Shown here: positions 1-6,469 of the stretch, piece by piece | Layout: each line of letters begins with the position of its first letter | Numbering within the stretch: position 1 is the stretch's first letter | NCBI GenBank assembly: GCA_013361595.1 | Contig: JABFXT010000730.1 | Coordinates: 1 to 9,884 of the forward strand | Length of the DNA: 9,884 nt | Direction of reading: 5' to 3' | From: Nocardia sp. | GTDB lineage: Bacteria; Actinomycetota; Actinomycetes; Mycobacteriales; Mycobacteriaceae | Notes under the pieces: model-generated | The model's database searches: none | What the model was told of the DNA's origin: nothing | Seen by the model: the letters and a program-made list of their open reading frames with translations, nothing else | Made by a program: the position numbers and the translations under genes

Positions 1-767
1 CAGGCACCCCCACGCCGGGTTTCGCTGCTGGGGATCTGATGGACGAGGTTGGGACGGGCCGCGAGGAGTCCGCACACCGCGGCACGGGCGAAAGTTACGG
101 CGCCGGTAAGCTTTTCCGGATCGAGCCGCGGCAGCGTCGCACGCGGCCAGGTACCGCCGAGGCCGCGTACCACCACTTCGTGGTCGTGGGTCCATTGCAG
201 ATGTACGAACCGGTTGGCCAGCGGCGGGCTCAGCTCCCAGCCGTCGGCCGCCGAGGACCGCGGGTTCGCGGCGGCCACGATGCGCACCCCGGCCGGCAGT
301 CGCAGCGCGCCGATCCGTCGTTCGAGAACCACGCGGAGCAGGGCCGCCTGCACGGCGGGCGGCGCCGTCGACAGTTCGTCCAGAAACAGCAGTCCCCGGC
401 CCGCCCGGACCAGCCGGACGGCCCAATCCGGCGGAGCCATCGGGACTCCCTGTTCCGCGGGATCGTCACCGACGATGGGCAGCCCGGAGAAGTCCGACGG
501 TTCGTGCACACTCGCGATCACCGTGGTCAGTGGCAGATCCAGCGAGTCGGCGAGCTGGGTGAGCGCCGCGGTCTTGCCGATTCCCGGTTCTCCCCACAGC
601 AGCACCGGCAGATCGGCGGCCACAGCGAGTGCCAGGGCCTCCAACTGGATGTCGGGACGCGGTTCGGTGGTCGACTCGTTCAGCAGAGTCAGCAGGTCGG
701 CGGCGATATCGAGGTGGGAGATATGAGCTCGGTCCGAGACAGGAGCGCACTCGAGGTATGCGGGCAT
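1..767 (-). CDS. MoxR-type AAA+ ATPase (AAA_5 family), C-terminus cut by window edge
   Basis: This gene reads leftward and runs off the window; 255 residues are visible and no stop is reached. The Walker A motif GEPGIGKT is at residues 59-66 (Lys65, Thr66). Walker B is LLFLDE at 126-131 (Asp130, Glu131). The sensor-1 Asn is Asn168 in AAANPR, and LANRF at 183-187 supplies the likely arginine finger, Arg186. This set is typical of MoxR-like ATPases, which use ATP hydrolysis to remodel or activate partner proteins, often with a VWA-domain protein encoded next door. The ATG at 767 is chosen because AAGGTGA lies 7 nt upstream. The gene follows the 456-residue unknown gene after 67 bp on the same strand, so the two are probably co-transcribed. 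The substrate cannot be told from the sequence. Family assignment is secure; the role is inferred. Confidence 0.93.
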   Translation of the reverse strand, partial: MPAYLECAPVSDRAHISHLDIAADLLTLLNESTTEPRPDIQLEALALAVAADLPVLLWGEPGIGKTAALTQLADSLDLPLTTVIASVHEPSDFSGLPIVGDDPAEQGVPMAPPDWAVRLVRAGRGLLFLDELSTAPPAVQAALLRVVLERRIGALRLPAGVRIVAAANPRSSAADGWELSPPLANRFVHLQWTHDHEVVVRGLGGTWPRATLPRLDPEKLTGAVTFARAAVCGLLAARPNLVHQIPSSETRRGGA

Positions 768-807
768 GACTGAATCACCTTTGGGTAGAGGAGAAATCGG
801 GTGGGCG

Positions 808-834
808 CCGGGTCGCGCTGGACGCGCTACCCGG
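808..834 (-). other. Intercistronic hairpin between the unknown gene and the MoxR gene
   Basis: An inverted repeat begins at the base next to the upstream gene's stop codon. CCGGGT (808-813) pairs with ACCCGG (829-834), and CGCG (814-817) pairs with CGCG (823-826). The loop is CTGGA, with a 2-nt bulge at 827-828, giving about 10 GC-rich base pairs. No T-tract follows on the minus strand, so full intrinsic termination is unlikely. A partial terminator, RNA processing site or 3'-end stabiliser setting the ratio of the two products would fit. The structure is seen; the function is inferred. Confidence 0.45.
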
Positions 835-2205
835 TCAGTGCGAGGTCGCGTGGCGCGGGTGCGCCCGACGGTCCCGGGGTCGCCGCTCGGTAGCGTTACG
901 GGCGGGCGCGGTTCCGGCCAGCCCTGCCCGGAACAATCCGTAAGTGATCCGTCGCCGCGCGGATGCTTCCAACTCCGCCCGGAGCGGACCGTCACGCAGG
1001 ACGGCCCCGGGGCCGAGCCGACCTTCGACGACGGCCAGCGCACCGGCGGTGTCACCGTGGGCGAGGCGTTCCCGGACGCCGGCCAGACAGTCCGGGCGAC
1101 GATGAGCTCGATCGATGGCCCGCAGACACGGCAGCGGCGTGCCGGACAGGGCGATCAGCAGTTCTTCCCGCCGGATCTCGGCCGGGTCGTGATCGAGCGC
1201 GACCAGCACACCGTCGACCAGACCGATCCGGTGCCGCTCGCCCCGGCACTCCACCACATGCGGCTGATCCGGTCGGTCCGGAGTCCGGTACGGGTCGCCG
1301 CGCGAACAGTCCGGTGCCAGCGCGGCGGCTACCAGCGGATGCAGCCGATCGGCCGTGATGGCGCCGGCGCGGAGCAGACCCAGGTCCGGCGCCGACCAGG
1401 TCGCCGCATCCGGCAGCACGGGTAGCGCCGGCACCCCGCCTCGCGGGTACGACACGGCGATCCGGATGGTGGGCGGGTCGCCGCCGGCCGCGGCGAGTTC
1501 CAGTACGAGGCCTGGTCGTGCGCCGCACCGCACCCGGAAGAGCCCGTCTTCGCGCCCTTCGGCGCGCAGCAGCAACCGCGCCTCGGCGGCCCACCGGCCG
1601 ACAGCGCAGCCATCGGGTACCGCCGCCGAAAGTCCCGGGTACATATCGGAAGGATCAGCGAATTCGCCTGCTCCACAACGTATCCGGAGATCTTCGGCAC
1701 GGCCCGCATCCCATAGGTGACGGTGGAGATCGAGCCGGAAACGCCGGTCGGGGCGGGGATGCGGATGCGGACCGGCACCGGAACCGTCCCACAGCGCGAG
1801 GCCGATCCGCTGCCCGGCATCCGCCCACGCCGGGGCGGTTCGAGCCACCAGGTGGACAGTGCCCGCTCCGCTGCCCGGCGGTCCGTACCGTGCCAGCGAG
1901 ACGGTCAGCCCCGGCCGCAGCAACCCGTCGGGAGCGACTCTGGGCAGATGCCAGCGCAACAGGTCGGGAGCCAGCCGGCCGAGGTCGGCCCGGATCCGGT
2001 CGGCGAGGTCGCGGCCGTGACCACGGGCCACCGACCGCATATCGATATCGACATCGAAACCCGCTGCGGCACAAGCCCCCGCCCAATCACCGGCATGGCG
2101 GCGGGCAGTCGCGGTTTCGATCATGGAGGGCGGTACGGCGAATCGGCGCACGCGCCGCCAGAAGGAAAGACGGGAATCGTCCCTGTACGTGACCGGAGTG
2201 CGCAT
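835..2205 (-). CDS. Uncharacterised actinobacterial protein partnered with a MoxR ATPase
   Basis: This encodes a 456-residue soluble protein with no signal peptide, membrane segment or nucleotide-binding motif that I can see, and I cannot name a domain. It looks like a real family: from memory, similar proteins sit beside MoxR ATPase genes in streptomycetes and relatives. Notable blocks are RLAPDLLRWHLPR (77-89), the His/Arg-rich HPHPRPDRRFRLDLHRHLWD (147-166), LHPLVAAALAP (288-298) and a segment from VVECRGERHRIGLVDGVLVA (317-336) to LPCLRAIDRAHRRPD (358-372). The last 20 or so residues are Arg/His-rich and probably disordered. The ATG at 2205 is preferred to the GTG at 2211 because AAGGTGA ends 6 nt before the ATG but abuts the GTG. 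Probable role: partner, adaptor or substrate of the downstream ATPase. That is inference from the gene pair only. Confidence 0.85.
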   Translation of the reverse strand: MRTPVTYRDDSRLSFWRRVRRFAVPPSMIETATARRHAGDWAGACAAAGFDVDIDMRSVARGHGRDLADRIRADLGRLAPDLLRWHLPRVAPDGLLRPGLTVSLARYGPPGSGAGTVHLVARTAPAWADAGQRIGLALWDGSGAGPHPHPRPDRRFRLDLHRHLWDAGRAEDLRIRCGAGEFADPSDMYPGLSAAVPDGCAVGRWAAEARLLLRAEGREDGLFRVRCGARPGLVLELAAAGGDPPTIRIAVSYPRGGVPALPVLPDAATWSAPDLGLLRAGAITADRLHPLVAAALAPDCSRGDPYRTPDRPDQPHVVECRGERHRIGLVDGVLVALDHDPAEIRREELLIALSGTPLPCLRAIDRAHRRPDCLAGVRERLAHGDTAGALAVVEGRLGPGAVLRDGPLRAELEASARRRITYGLFRAGLAGTAPARNATERRPRDRRAHPRHATSH

Positions 2206-2211
2206 CAGCAC

Positions 2212-2218
2212 TCACCTT
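2212..2218 (-). promoter_or_regulatory. Ribosome binding site that decides the start of the 456-residue gene
   Basis: AAGGTGA on the minus strand, a strong match to the anti-Shine-Dalgarno sequence. It is 6 nt from the ATG at 2205 and 0 nt from the GTG at 2211, so the shorter protein is favoured. The same heptamer stands before the MoxR gene at 775-781. Confidence 0.75.
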
Positions 2219-2268
2219 GCACGGACAGGACCTCCGATCTCTGTTCGAAGAGAGTCATCACGGAGACG

Positions 2269-2297
2269 ATCATAACGCCCTGTCCGGATTCCGGCCA
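2269..2297 (-). promoter_or_regulatory. Candidate housekeeping promoter for the unknown/MoxR unit
   Basis: On the minus strand TATGAT (2274-2269) is one base from the TATAAT consensus. A weak -35, TGGCCG (2297-2292), lies upstream with a 17-nt spacer. Transcription would start near 2262 and leave a leader of about 57 nt. A short palindrome, CCGGA-T-TCCGG (2284-2294), overlaps the spacer and could be an operator. The rest of 2206-2378, between this unit and the esterase gene, holds no coding signal that I can see. Confidence 0.35.
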
Positions 2298-2378
2298 CGC
2301 GGTCCACGAGGGTGTCGGCGAATATGTTCTCGCCCAATCTATTTCATCGACTCCGCGCGAACCCTGGGCACGGTGGCG

Positions 2379-3362
2379 TCAACGGGCGCCGAGCGCGTCG
2401 AGGATCATCGGCCGCGCGGTGGCGATCGCCTGCCCCCAGTAGGGCCAGGTATGCGTACCGGCGACGATATCGACACGAGCCGGGATGCCCAGCGCCGCTA
2501 CTCGATCGCGGAAGATTCCCGCGGCCGCCGCCGCCATCGATTCCAGGGCCACCGCGTTCACCGTGTTACCGAGCCCGTACGGCACGTCCGGAGCACCCGG
2601 CAGGCCGTTACCGGCCGAGACGTACATCGGCAGACCGCGCAGCAATTCGGCCTGCGCGGTCGGATCGTTGCGATGCCAGGCGGGATCACCGGCCGGGCCC
2701 CACATATCGTCCACATTGAACCGGCCCTCGTCCCAGAGCGCGGCGCGGACCGCCTCGTTCCACAGCGGGAACGTCGGATTCACGAAACCGGAGAACGATC
2801 CGGCGAAGGTGAACTGGTCACGGTGGTGTGCGGCCAGGGTCAGGGCCGCACCTCCACCCATCGAGGCACCCACGATCGCGTTGTTGGTCCGCGAGACGCC
2901 GTACCTCGCCAGGTAGGCGGGCAGTTCCCGGGTGAGGAAAGTTTCCCATTTGTACGTCGTGGCCTGACCGTTGGTACTGCTCGGCCGGTACCAGTCGGCA
3001 TAGAAACTGGAATGTCCGCCGACGGGGAACACCAGGGTCACATCGTCGGCGGCGAACTGCCGCAGCACATCGGTGTCGGTGGTCCACTGGCTGTGATCGT
3101 GCGGCGCGCGCAGTCCATCGAGGACGTACAGCGCCGAACGGCCACCCCGCGCCGCCCACTGCACCTGGACCTCGATCGGCCCCATCTCCGACGGTACGAC
3201 GAGCTCCTGGAACCCACCGGCGGGAGCCCGCAGGACCGGGGCGGCGATCGGCACCGCACCGGCCATTGCTCCACCCGTCAGCATCGGCAGCGCCACTGCC
3301 GCGACCACCGCACCGGCCCGCCGTAGCCGCGCCGACCAAGCCCGCCGATTCCCTACTCGCAC
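2379..3362 (-). CDS. Secreted antigen 85-like mycolyltransferase/esterase
   Basis: An alpha/beta-hydrolase of 327 residues from a GTG start, in the family that transfers mycolic acids between trehalose esters and the cell-wall arabinogalactan. It has an Arg-rich N-terminus, a hydrophobic stretch at about 17-36 and a likely signal-peptidase site near AMAGA (32-36), so it should be exported. Ag85 landmarks run in order: LDGLRAPHDHSQW (81-93), PVGGHSSFYADWY (113-125), TYKWETFLTRELP (136-148), nucleophile Ser167 in GASMGG, CGNG-like AGNG (250-253), acid candidate Glu274 in ALES, and His304 in GTHTWPYW. The Cys pair found in mycobacterial Ag85 just after the SDWY motif is absent here (SSTNGQ, 128-133). 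The GTG at 3362 is the only reasonable start in this frame ahead of the signal peptide, with a weak GGGG 6 nt upstream. Fold and secretion are very likely; the acyl substrate is inferred. Confidence 0.9.
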   Translation of the reverse strand: MRVGNRRAWSARLRRAGAVVAAVALPMLTGGAMAGAVPIAAPVLRAPAGGFQELVVPSEMGPIEVQVQWAARGGRSALYVLDGLRAPHDHSQWTTDTDVLRQFAADDVTLVFPVGGHSSFYADWYRPSSTNGQATTYKWETFLTRELPAYLARYGVSRTNNAIVGASMGGGAALTLAAHHRDQFTFAGSFSGFVNPTFPLWNEAVRAALWDEGRFNVDDMWGPAGDPAWHRNDPTAQAELLRGLPMYVSAGNGLPGAPDVPYGLGNTVNAVALESMAAAAAGIFRDRVAALGIPARVDIVAGTHTWPYWGQAIATARPMILDALGAR

Positions 3363-3543
3363 CCCGTACCCCGTCGTCAGTTCCGTATCGTGCCCGTCCG
3401 AATACGCTACCCATCGAACCGGATTCCGCGTGCCCGCGGTATTTCCACTGCTGACGAACAGCGCGCCGAACGCCGGCGATCCACGCACGGGACGCACCCC
3501 GGCAGCACTTCGCCTCACGTCGGCTGCCGCCCGGCCCTTTCCG
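3363..3543. other. 181-bp gap between the reductase and the Ag85-like gene
   Basis: Both flanking genes read leftward, so this gap should hold the end of the reductase transcript and the esterase promoter. I see no convincing terminator hairpin, no clear -10/-35 pair and no credible small gene. Open frames here are extensions or shadows of the neighbouring genes. Confidence 0.5.
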
Positions 3544-4143
3544 TCAGCGGCGGACGCGGTACCTGAGATGCAGCACCCGGTCGCCCTGGACGACGACATC
3601 GGGATCCTCGAGCAGGTGCCGGGTGTCGACCGGGCCGAAATATTTTTTCCCCGAGCCGAATACGACCGGCACCACATCCATCGCGACCTCGTCGACCAGG
3701 CCGAGCGCGAGGGCCTGCCCACCGACGGCACCGGCGCAGACCGCCACCACCCGATCGCCGGCCCGGAGTTTCGCCTCCGCCACCGCCGCGGCGATATCGT
3801 CGAAGAACGGTACATCGGCCTCGGGATGCCAGCCGTCGGGCTTGGGCCGATGCGATACGACGAGCAGATGTTCGCCCGCGGGCGGCTTCGCCTCCCAACC
3901 GTTGGTCAGATCGAACAGGTGCCGGCCCTGGATCGTGGCTCCGATGCTGTCCCAGAACGGGCCGACGTAGGCATGGGAACGCCGGGTGAGACGGAACGGG
4001 GGGTGGTCGCGCTCGAGCTCCGCATCCGCGACGAGCGGCACATCGCCGTTGAAGTACCAGTCGAAGAGCGGACCCGGGTCGTCCCGTTGGTCGGCGATGA
4101 AGCCGTCGACTGAGACCACTGCGTGCATGATCACGGTCGCCAT
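3544..4143 (-). CDS. RibD C-terminal-like / dihydrofolate reductase family protein
   Basis: A 199-residue cytosolic protein of the RibD_C/DHFR-like family of NAD(P)H-dependent reductases. The N-terminus has the family signature VVSVDGFIA (9-17). GGQALALGLVDEVAMDVVPV (141-160) followed by VFGSGKKYF (161-169) matches the end of the domain, where a cofactor-contacting loop and the final strands lie. The central HLFDLTNGW (75-83) fits the usual helix after the cofactor loop. The ATG at 4143 is chosen because the conserved SxDGFIA motif starts about ten residues in, as is normal; the open frame continues upstream but would overlap the divergent gene. No strong ribosome binding site precedes it. 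Such stand-alone proteins are common and their substrates are mostly unknown; it need not act in folate or riboflavin synthesis. Confidence 0.88.
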   Translation of the reverse strand: MATVIMHAVVSVDGFIADQRDDPGPLFDWYFNGDVPLVADAELERDHPPFRLTRRSHAYVGPFWDSIGATIQGRHLFDLTNGWEAKPPAGEHLLVVSHRPKPDGWHPEADVPFFDDIAAAVAEAKLRAGDRVVAVCAGAVGGQALALGLVDEVAMDVVPVVFGSGKKYFGPVDTRHLLEDPDVVVQGDRVLHLRYRVRR

Positions 4144-4249
4144 GTTCTGTAGACGCCCACCACCGCCCGAACTCATCGGCCGGTGCGTGCGGCGCGGCCC
4201 GCCGGAGCCGGGCGCGGATAATCGTTCGATCGCGGCCGCGCGGGTGGCG

Positions 4250-4261
4250 GATACTGTCGGC
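4250..4261 (+). promoter_or_regulatory. -10 element placed for a leaderless mRNA of the YrhB-type gene
   Basis: GATACT at 4250-4255 has the conserved A and T of a TANNNT-type -10. Its last T falls 7 nt before the A of the ATG at 4262, so transcription would begin at the start codon. No ribosome binding site stands at a useful distance. A second candidate, GATAAT (4217-4222, 5 of 6 matches to TATAAT), would give a start near 4229 and a short leader. Neither has a recognisable -35. Confidence 0.35.
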
Positions 4262-4804
4262 ATGATCGACCGTGAGGTTGCCGTCGAACTGGTGGAGGCG
4301 CAGTTGGCGGTCGAGATGCCGGGGCAGGAGCTGGTGACCTATGTCGAAGAGCACGATTTGGTCTGGATCGTCTCCTACCAGTCCGCGGAATTCGCGCGAA
4401 CGGCCGACCATTCTCGATCGCTGGTCGGCAACGGCCCGTTTCTCGTCGATCGCCTGGACGGCGGACTGCACTCGATCGGGGTGGTGTCGGCGGTCACCGG
4501 CGCATGGGAATCGGACTACCGGACCCGTATCCGGGGAATGACCACGCGGACGGCGGTCGACGACCTGCACGACGAACTGCGCCGGACAGCGGCGTCTCGC
4601 GGTCGGGTCTTCGCGATGCAGGCGCTGCGACAGCAGGTTCCGGCACTCACGCTCGCGGAGGTCGTCGAATACATCGAAGCGCTGGGACGCGGCCCGGCAC
4701 CGGCTCATCTCGTGGCGGTCGCCGCCGAGATGCTCGTCCCCGAACCGGACCCCGTCCACCGCGTCCACACCATCCGGCCGGGACGGCACACCGGCACCGG
4801 CTGA
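4262..4804 (+). CDS. YrhB / Imm35-type domain protein with a C-terminal helical extension
   Basis: A 180-residue cytosolic protein. Residues 1-92 match the YrhB (Imm35-like) pattern: an N-terminal helix, ELVTYVEEHDLVWIVSYQSAEF (23-44), GNGPFLVDRLDGGLHSIG (56-73) and WESDY (82-86). The hydrophobic strand plus the GNGP-LVD-DG-H-G block is the hallmark. Computational surveys have proposed Imm35-family proteins as immunity proteins in polymorphic toxin systems, but many are solitary and untested. Residues 93-155 form a predicted helical region (DELRRTAASRGRVFAMQALRQQ... YIEALGRG) that the basic domain lacks. No toxin gene lies beside it; neighbours are a divergent reductase and a convergent transporter. 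The ATG at 4262 places the domain at the very N-terminus. Domain call is fairly secure; immunity function is unproven. Confidence 0.8.
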   Translation: MIDREVAVELVEAQLAVEMPGQELVTYVEEHDLVWIVSYQSAEFARTADHSRSLVGNGPFLVDRLDGGLHSIGVVSAVTGAWESDYRTRIRGMTTRTAVDDLHDELRRTAASRGRVFAMQALRQQVPALTLAEVVEYIEALGRGPAPAHLVAVAAEMLVPEPDPVHRVHTIRPGRHTGTG

Positions 4805-4811
4805 ACTCGGC

Positions 4812-4865
4812 GTCGTGGTCGGGTGATCGGTGGCACCACGCCGCGGTGCCACCCACCGTCACGAC
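4812..4865. terminator. Hairpin between convergent genes, likely bidirectional terminator
   Basis: A perfect 9-bp inverted repeat, GGTGGCACC (4829-4837) and GGTGCCACC (4845-4853), encloses a 7-nt loop. An outer 6-bp pair, GTCGTG (4812-4817) with CACGAC (4860-4865), could close a larger structure. It lies between the stop of the YrhB-type gene (4804) and the stop of the transporter (4866), where both transcripts should end. There is no T-tract on either side, as is common in high-GC actinomycetes. Confidence 0.6.
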
Positions 4866-6239
4866 CTAGTGGAACGCCCGCCCCTGCTCCCGATCGAGCG
4901 GCGTCTCGGTCTTGTTCTTCAGGACGAAGAGATACACCAGCAGCGAAGCGAAGATGACGGCGGTCACGTACACGATGAACCAGGTCACCTGGCCCCCGTT
5001 CTTCGCGGCCTGATAGATCATCGGCGCGGTACCGCCGAATATCGAATTGGCCAGCGCATAACCGACGCCCACACCCAGCGCCCGGATGTGGGACGGGAAC
5101 AGTTCGGCTTTGACGATGGCGTTGATGGACGTGTAGCCGGTGAGCAGGATGTAGCCGACGCAGCTCACCAGCAGGGCCGCCGGCACCGAGGTCGCGTTCT
5201 GGAGCGAGGTGATGAGGAACCAGGTGTAGAGCACGCCGCCGACCCCGAAGAACACCAGGACCGGTTTGCGGCCCACCCGGTCGCTGATCAATCCGCCGAC
5301 CGGTTGCAGGGCCATGAGGAAGACCAGTCCGGCCAGGTTGATCCAGGTGGCCGTCATCCCCTGGCCCTCGAACGCGGTCTTGATCATGGCCGGGGCATTC
5401 ACGCTGTAGGTGTAGAACGCGAGGGTGCCACCCATGGTGACCAGGAAGCACACCAGCAGCGGGCGCCAGTGGTCGCGCAGCAGTACCCGCAGCGAGCCCG
5501 ATTCGGAATCCTCGCCCCGGCGCACCGCGTCGAGCTGTTCGTCGGTGAGCGATTCGTCCATGCTCCGGCGCAACCAGAACACCACGACCGCGGCCACGCC
5601 GCCGATGAAGAAGGCTATGCGCCAGCCGAAATCGGAGATCTCCTGTTTGTCCAGGAATACCTGCAACACCAGCAGGGTGAGCTGCGCGAGCACATGGCCG
5701 CCGACGAGGGTCACGTACTGGAACGAGGAGAAGAAGCCGCGGCGTTCCCGGGTGGCCGCCTCGGACATATAGGTGGCCGAAGCCCCGTACTCGCCACCGG
5801 TCGCGAAACCTTGCACCAGCCGGCACAGGATCAGGACCACCGCCGCGCCCACGCCGATCGTCTCCCGGCCCGGCACCAGGGCGATCACCAGCGAACAGGC
5901 CGCCATCAACGAAACGCTGAAGGTCAGCGCCGCGCGACGGCCGCGGCGGTCGGCATACCGACCGAAGAACCACGAACCGACCGGCCGCATGAGAAATGTG
6001 ACGGCGAAGATCGCGTACACGTAGACGGTGGAGTTCTTGTCCGCCGAATCGAAGAAATGGCTCTCGAAGTACGAGGCGAACACGGTGTAGACGTAGACGT
6101 CGTACCACTCGACGAGGTTGCCCGACGAACCACGCAGGGTGTTCCAGACGGCGCGGCGGGTCGCCGCCCGTGATATCGGCTCGGTGGCCGGTGTCTGCCC
6201 CGCGGACAGATCCGGGCCCGGAGTAGTGGTCTCGGACAT
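4866..6239 (-). CDS. MFS dicarboxylate/proton symporter of the KgtP type (MHS family)
   Basis: A 457-residue inner-membrane transporter closely resembling E. coli alpha-ketoglutarate permease KgtP along its whole length. Shared blocks include SSGNLVEWYDVYVY (38-51), the loop 2-3 motif GRYADRRGRR (93-102), VQGFATGGEYGASATYMSE (142-160), SSFQYVTLVGG (171-181), the second-half motif SDRVGRKP (319-326) and KAELFPSHIRALGVGVGYALANSIFGG (377-403). It should import a dicarboxylate or related organic acid with protons; alpha-ketoglutarate is the best guess, not proven. About twelve membrane segments fit. The ATG at 6239 is chosen because GAGAGGG lies 7 nt upstream; the frame stays open further, but the added residues are unlike the family. 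A CRP-like palindrome lies 37 bp upstream, suggesting carbon-source control. Confidence 0.93.
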   Translation of the reverse strand: MSETTTPGPDLSAGQTPATEPISRAATRRAVWNTLRGSSGNLVEWYDVYVYTVFASYFESHFFDSADKNSTVYVYAIFAVTFLMRPVGSWFFGRYADRRGRRAALTFSVSLMAACSLVIALVPGRETIGVGAAVVLILCRLVQGFATGGEYGASATYMSEAATRERRGFFSSFQYVTLVGGHVLAQLTLLVLQVFLDKQEISDFGWRIAFFIGGVAAVVVFWLRRSMDESLTDEQLDAVRRGEDSESGSLRVLLRDHWRPLLVCFLVTMGGTLAFYTYSVNAPAMIKTAFEGQGMTATWINLAGLVFLMALQPVGGLISDRVGRKPVLVFFGVGGVLYTWFLITSLQNATSVPAALLVSCVGYILLTGYTSINAIVKAELFPSHIRALGVGVGYALANSIFGGTAPMIYQAAKNGGQVTWFIVYVTAVIFASLLVYLFVLKNKTETPLDREQGRAFH

Positions 6240-6469
6240 TCGTGATCCCTCTCGTTCGCCCGTACACAGAGCGCGGTGACCGGGGTCACGCACAGCTCCG
6301 CACTCAGTGTGCGGGTAGCGGCCGTATCGCGGGGGGACGGTCCGAAATATCGGGACGGGGCGAATCCGGCGGCCGATGCGCCGACCCGGATCAGCGCCCG
6401 GCGGCCGCGGGTCCTCGCTTCCTCGCCGCGCCCCGGTGCTCGACTCGACAGCTATCGCGACCACTGGCC
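6240..6469. other. 230-bp gap upstream of the transporter gene
   Basis: No credible gene lies here. Besides the CRP-like site it holds a hairpin, CCGCAC (6298-6303) with GTGCGG (6309-6314) and a 5-nt loop. A 10-bp direct repeat, CCGGCGGCCG, occurs at 6366-6375 and 6398-6407, spaced 32 bp or about three helical turns. The gap must contain the transporter promoter and the end of the DUF2804 transcript, but I cannot assign either with confidence. Confidence 0.5.
6276..6289. promoter_or_regulatory. CRP/GlxR-like operator in the leader of the transporter gene
   Basis: GTGA-N6-TCAC (GTGACCGGGGTCAC) matches the inner core of the CRP/GlxR consensus TGTGA-N6-TCACA exactly, though the outer T and A are missing. 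It lies 37 bp before the transporter start codon. cAMP-responsive CRP-family regulators often control organic-acid uptake in actinomycetes, so the match is in a sensible place. Whether it would activate or block depends on the transcription start, which I cannot place. Confidence 0.45.

Noticed and set aside
2217..3326. Plus-strand open frame (369 residues) opposite the Ag85-like gene
   Set aside because: No family pattern, and the opposite strand carries the full catalytic set of a known enzyme.
3363..3815. N-terminal extension of the Ag85-like protein into the reductase gene
   Set aside because: The extension is a Ser/Arg-rich shadow of the reductase frame; the signal peptide begins just after the GTG at 3362.
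3515..4852. Minus-strand open frame (445 residues) through the reductase and YrhB-type genes
   Set aside because: It overlaps two recognised genes in the wrong frame or strand and shows no conserved motif.
4830..6173. Long plus-strand open frame (447 residues) opposite the transporter
   Set aside because: It is rich in Arg, His, Glu and Gly with no domain pattern, and lies antisense to a clear KgtP homologue. High-GC codon bias creates such frames.
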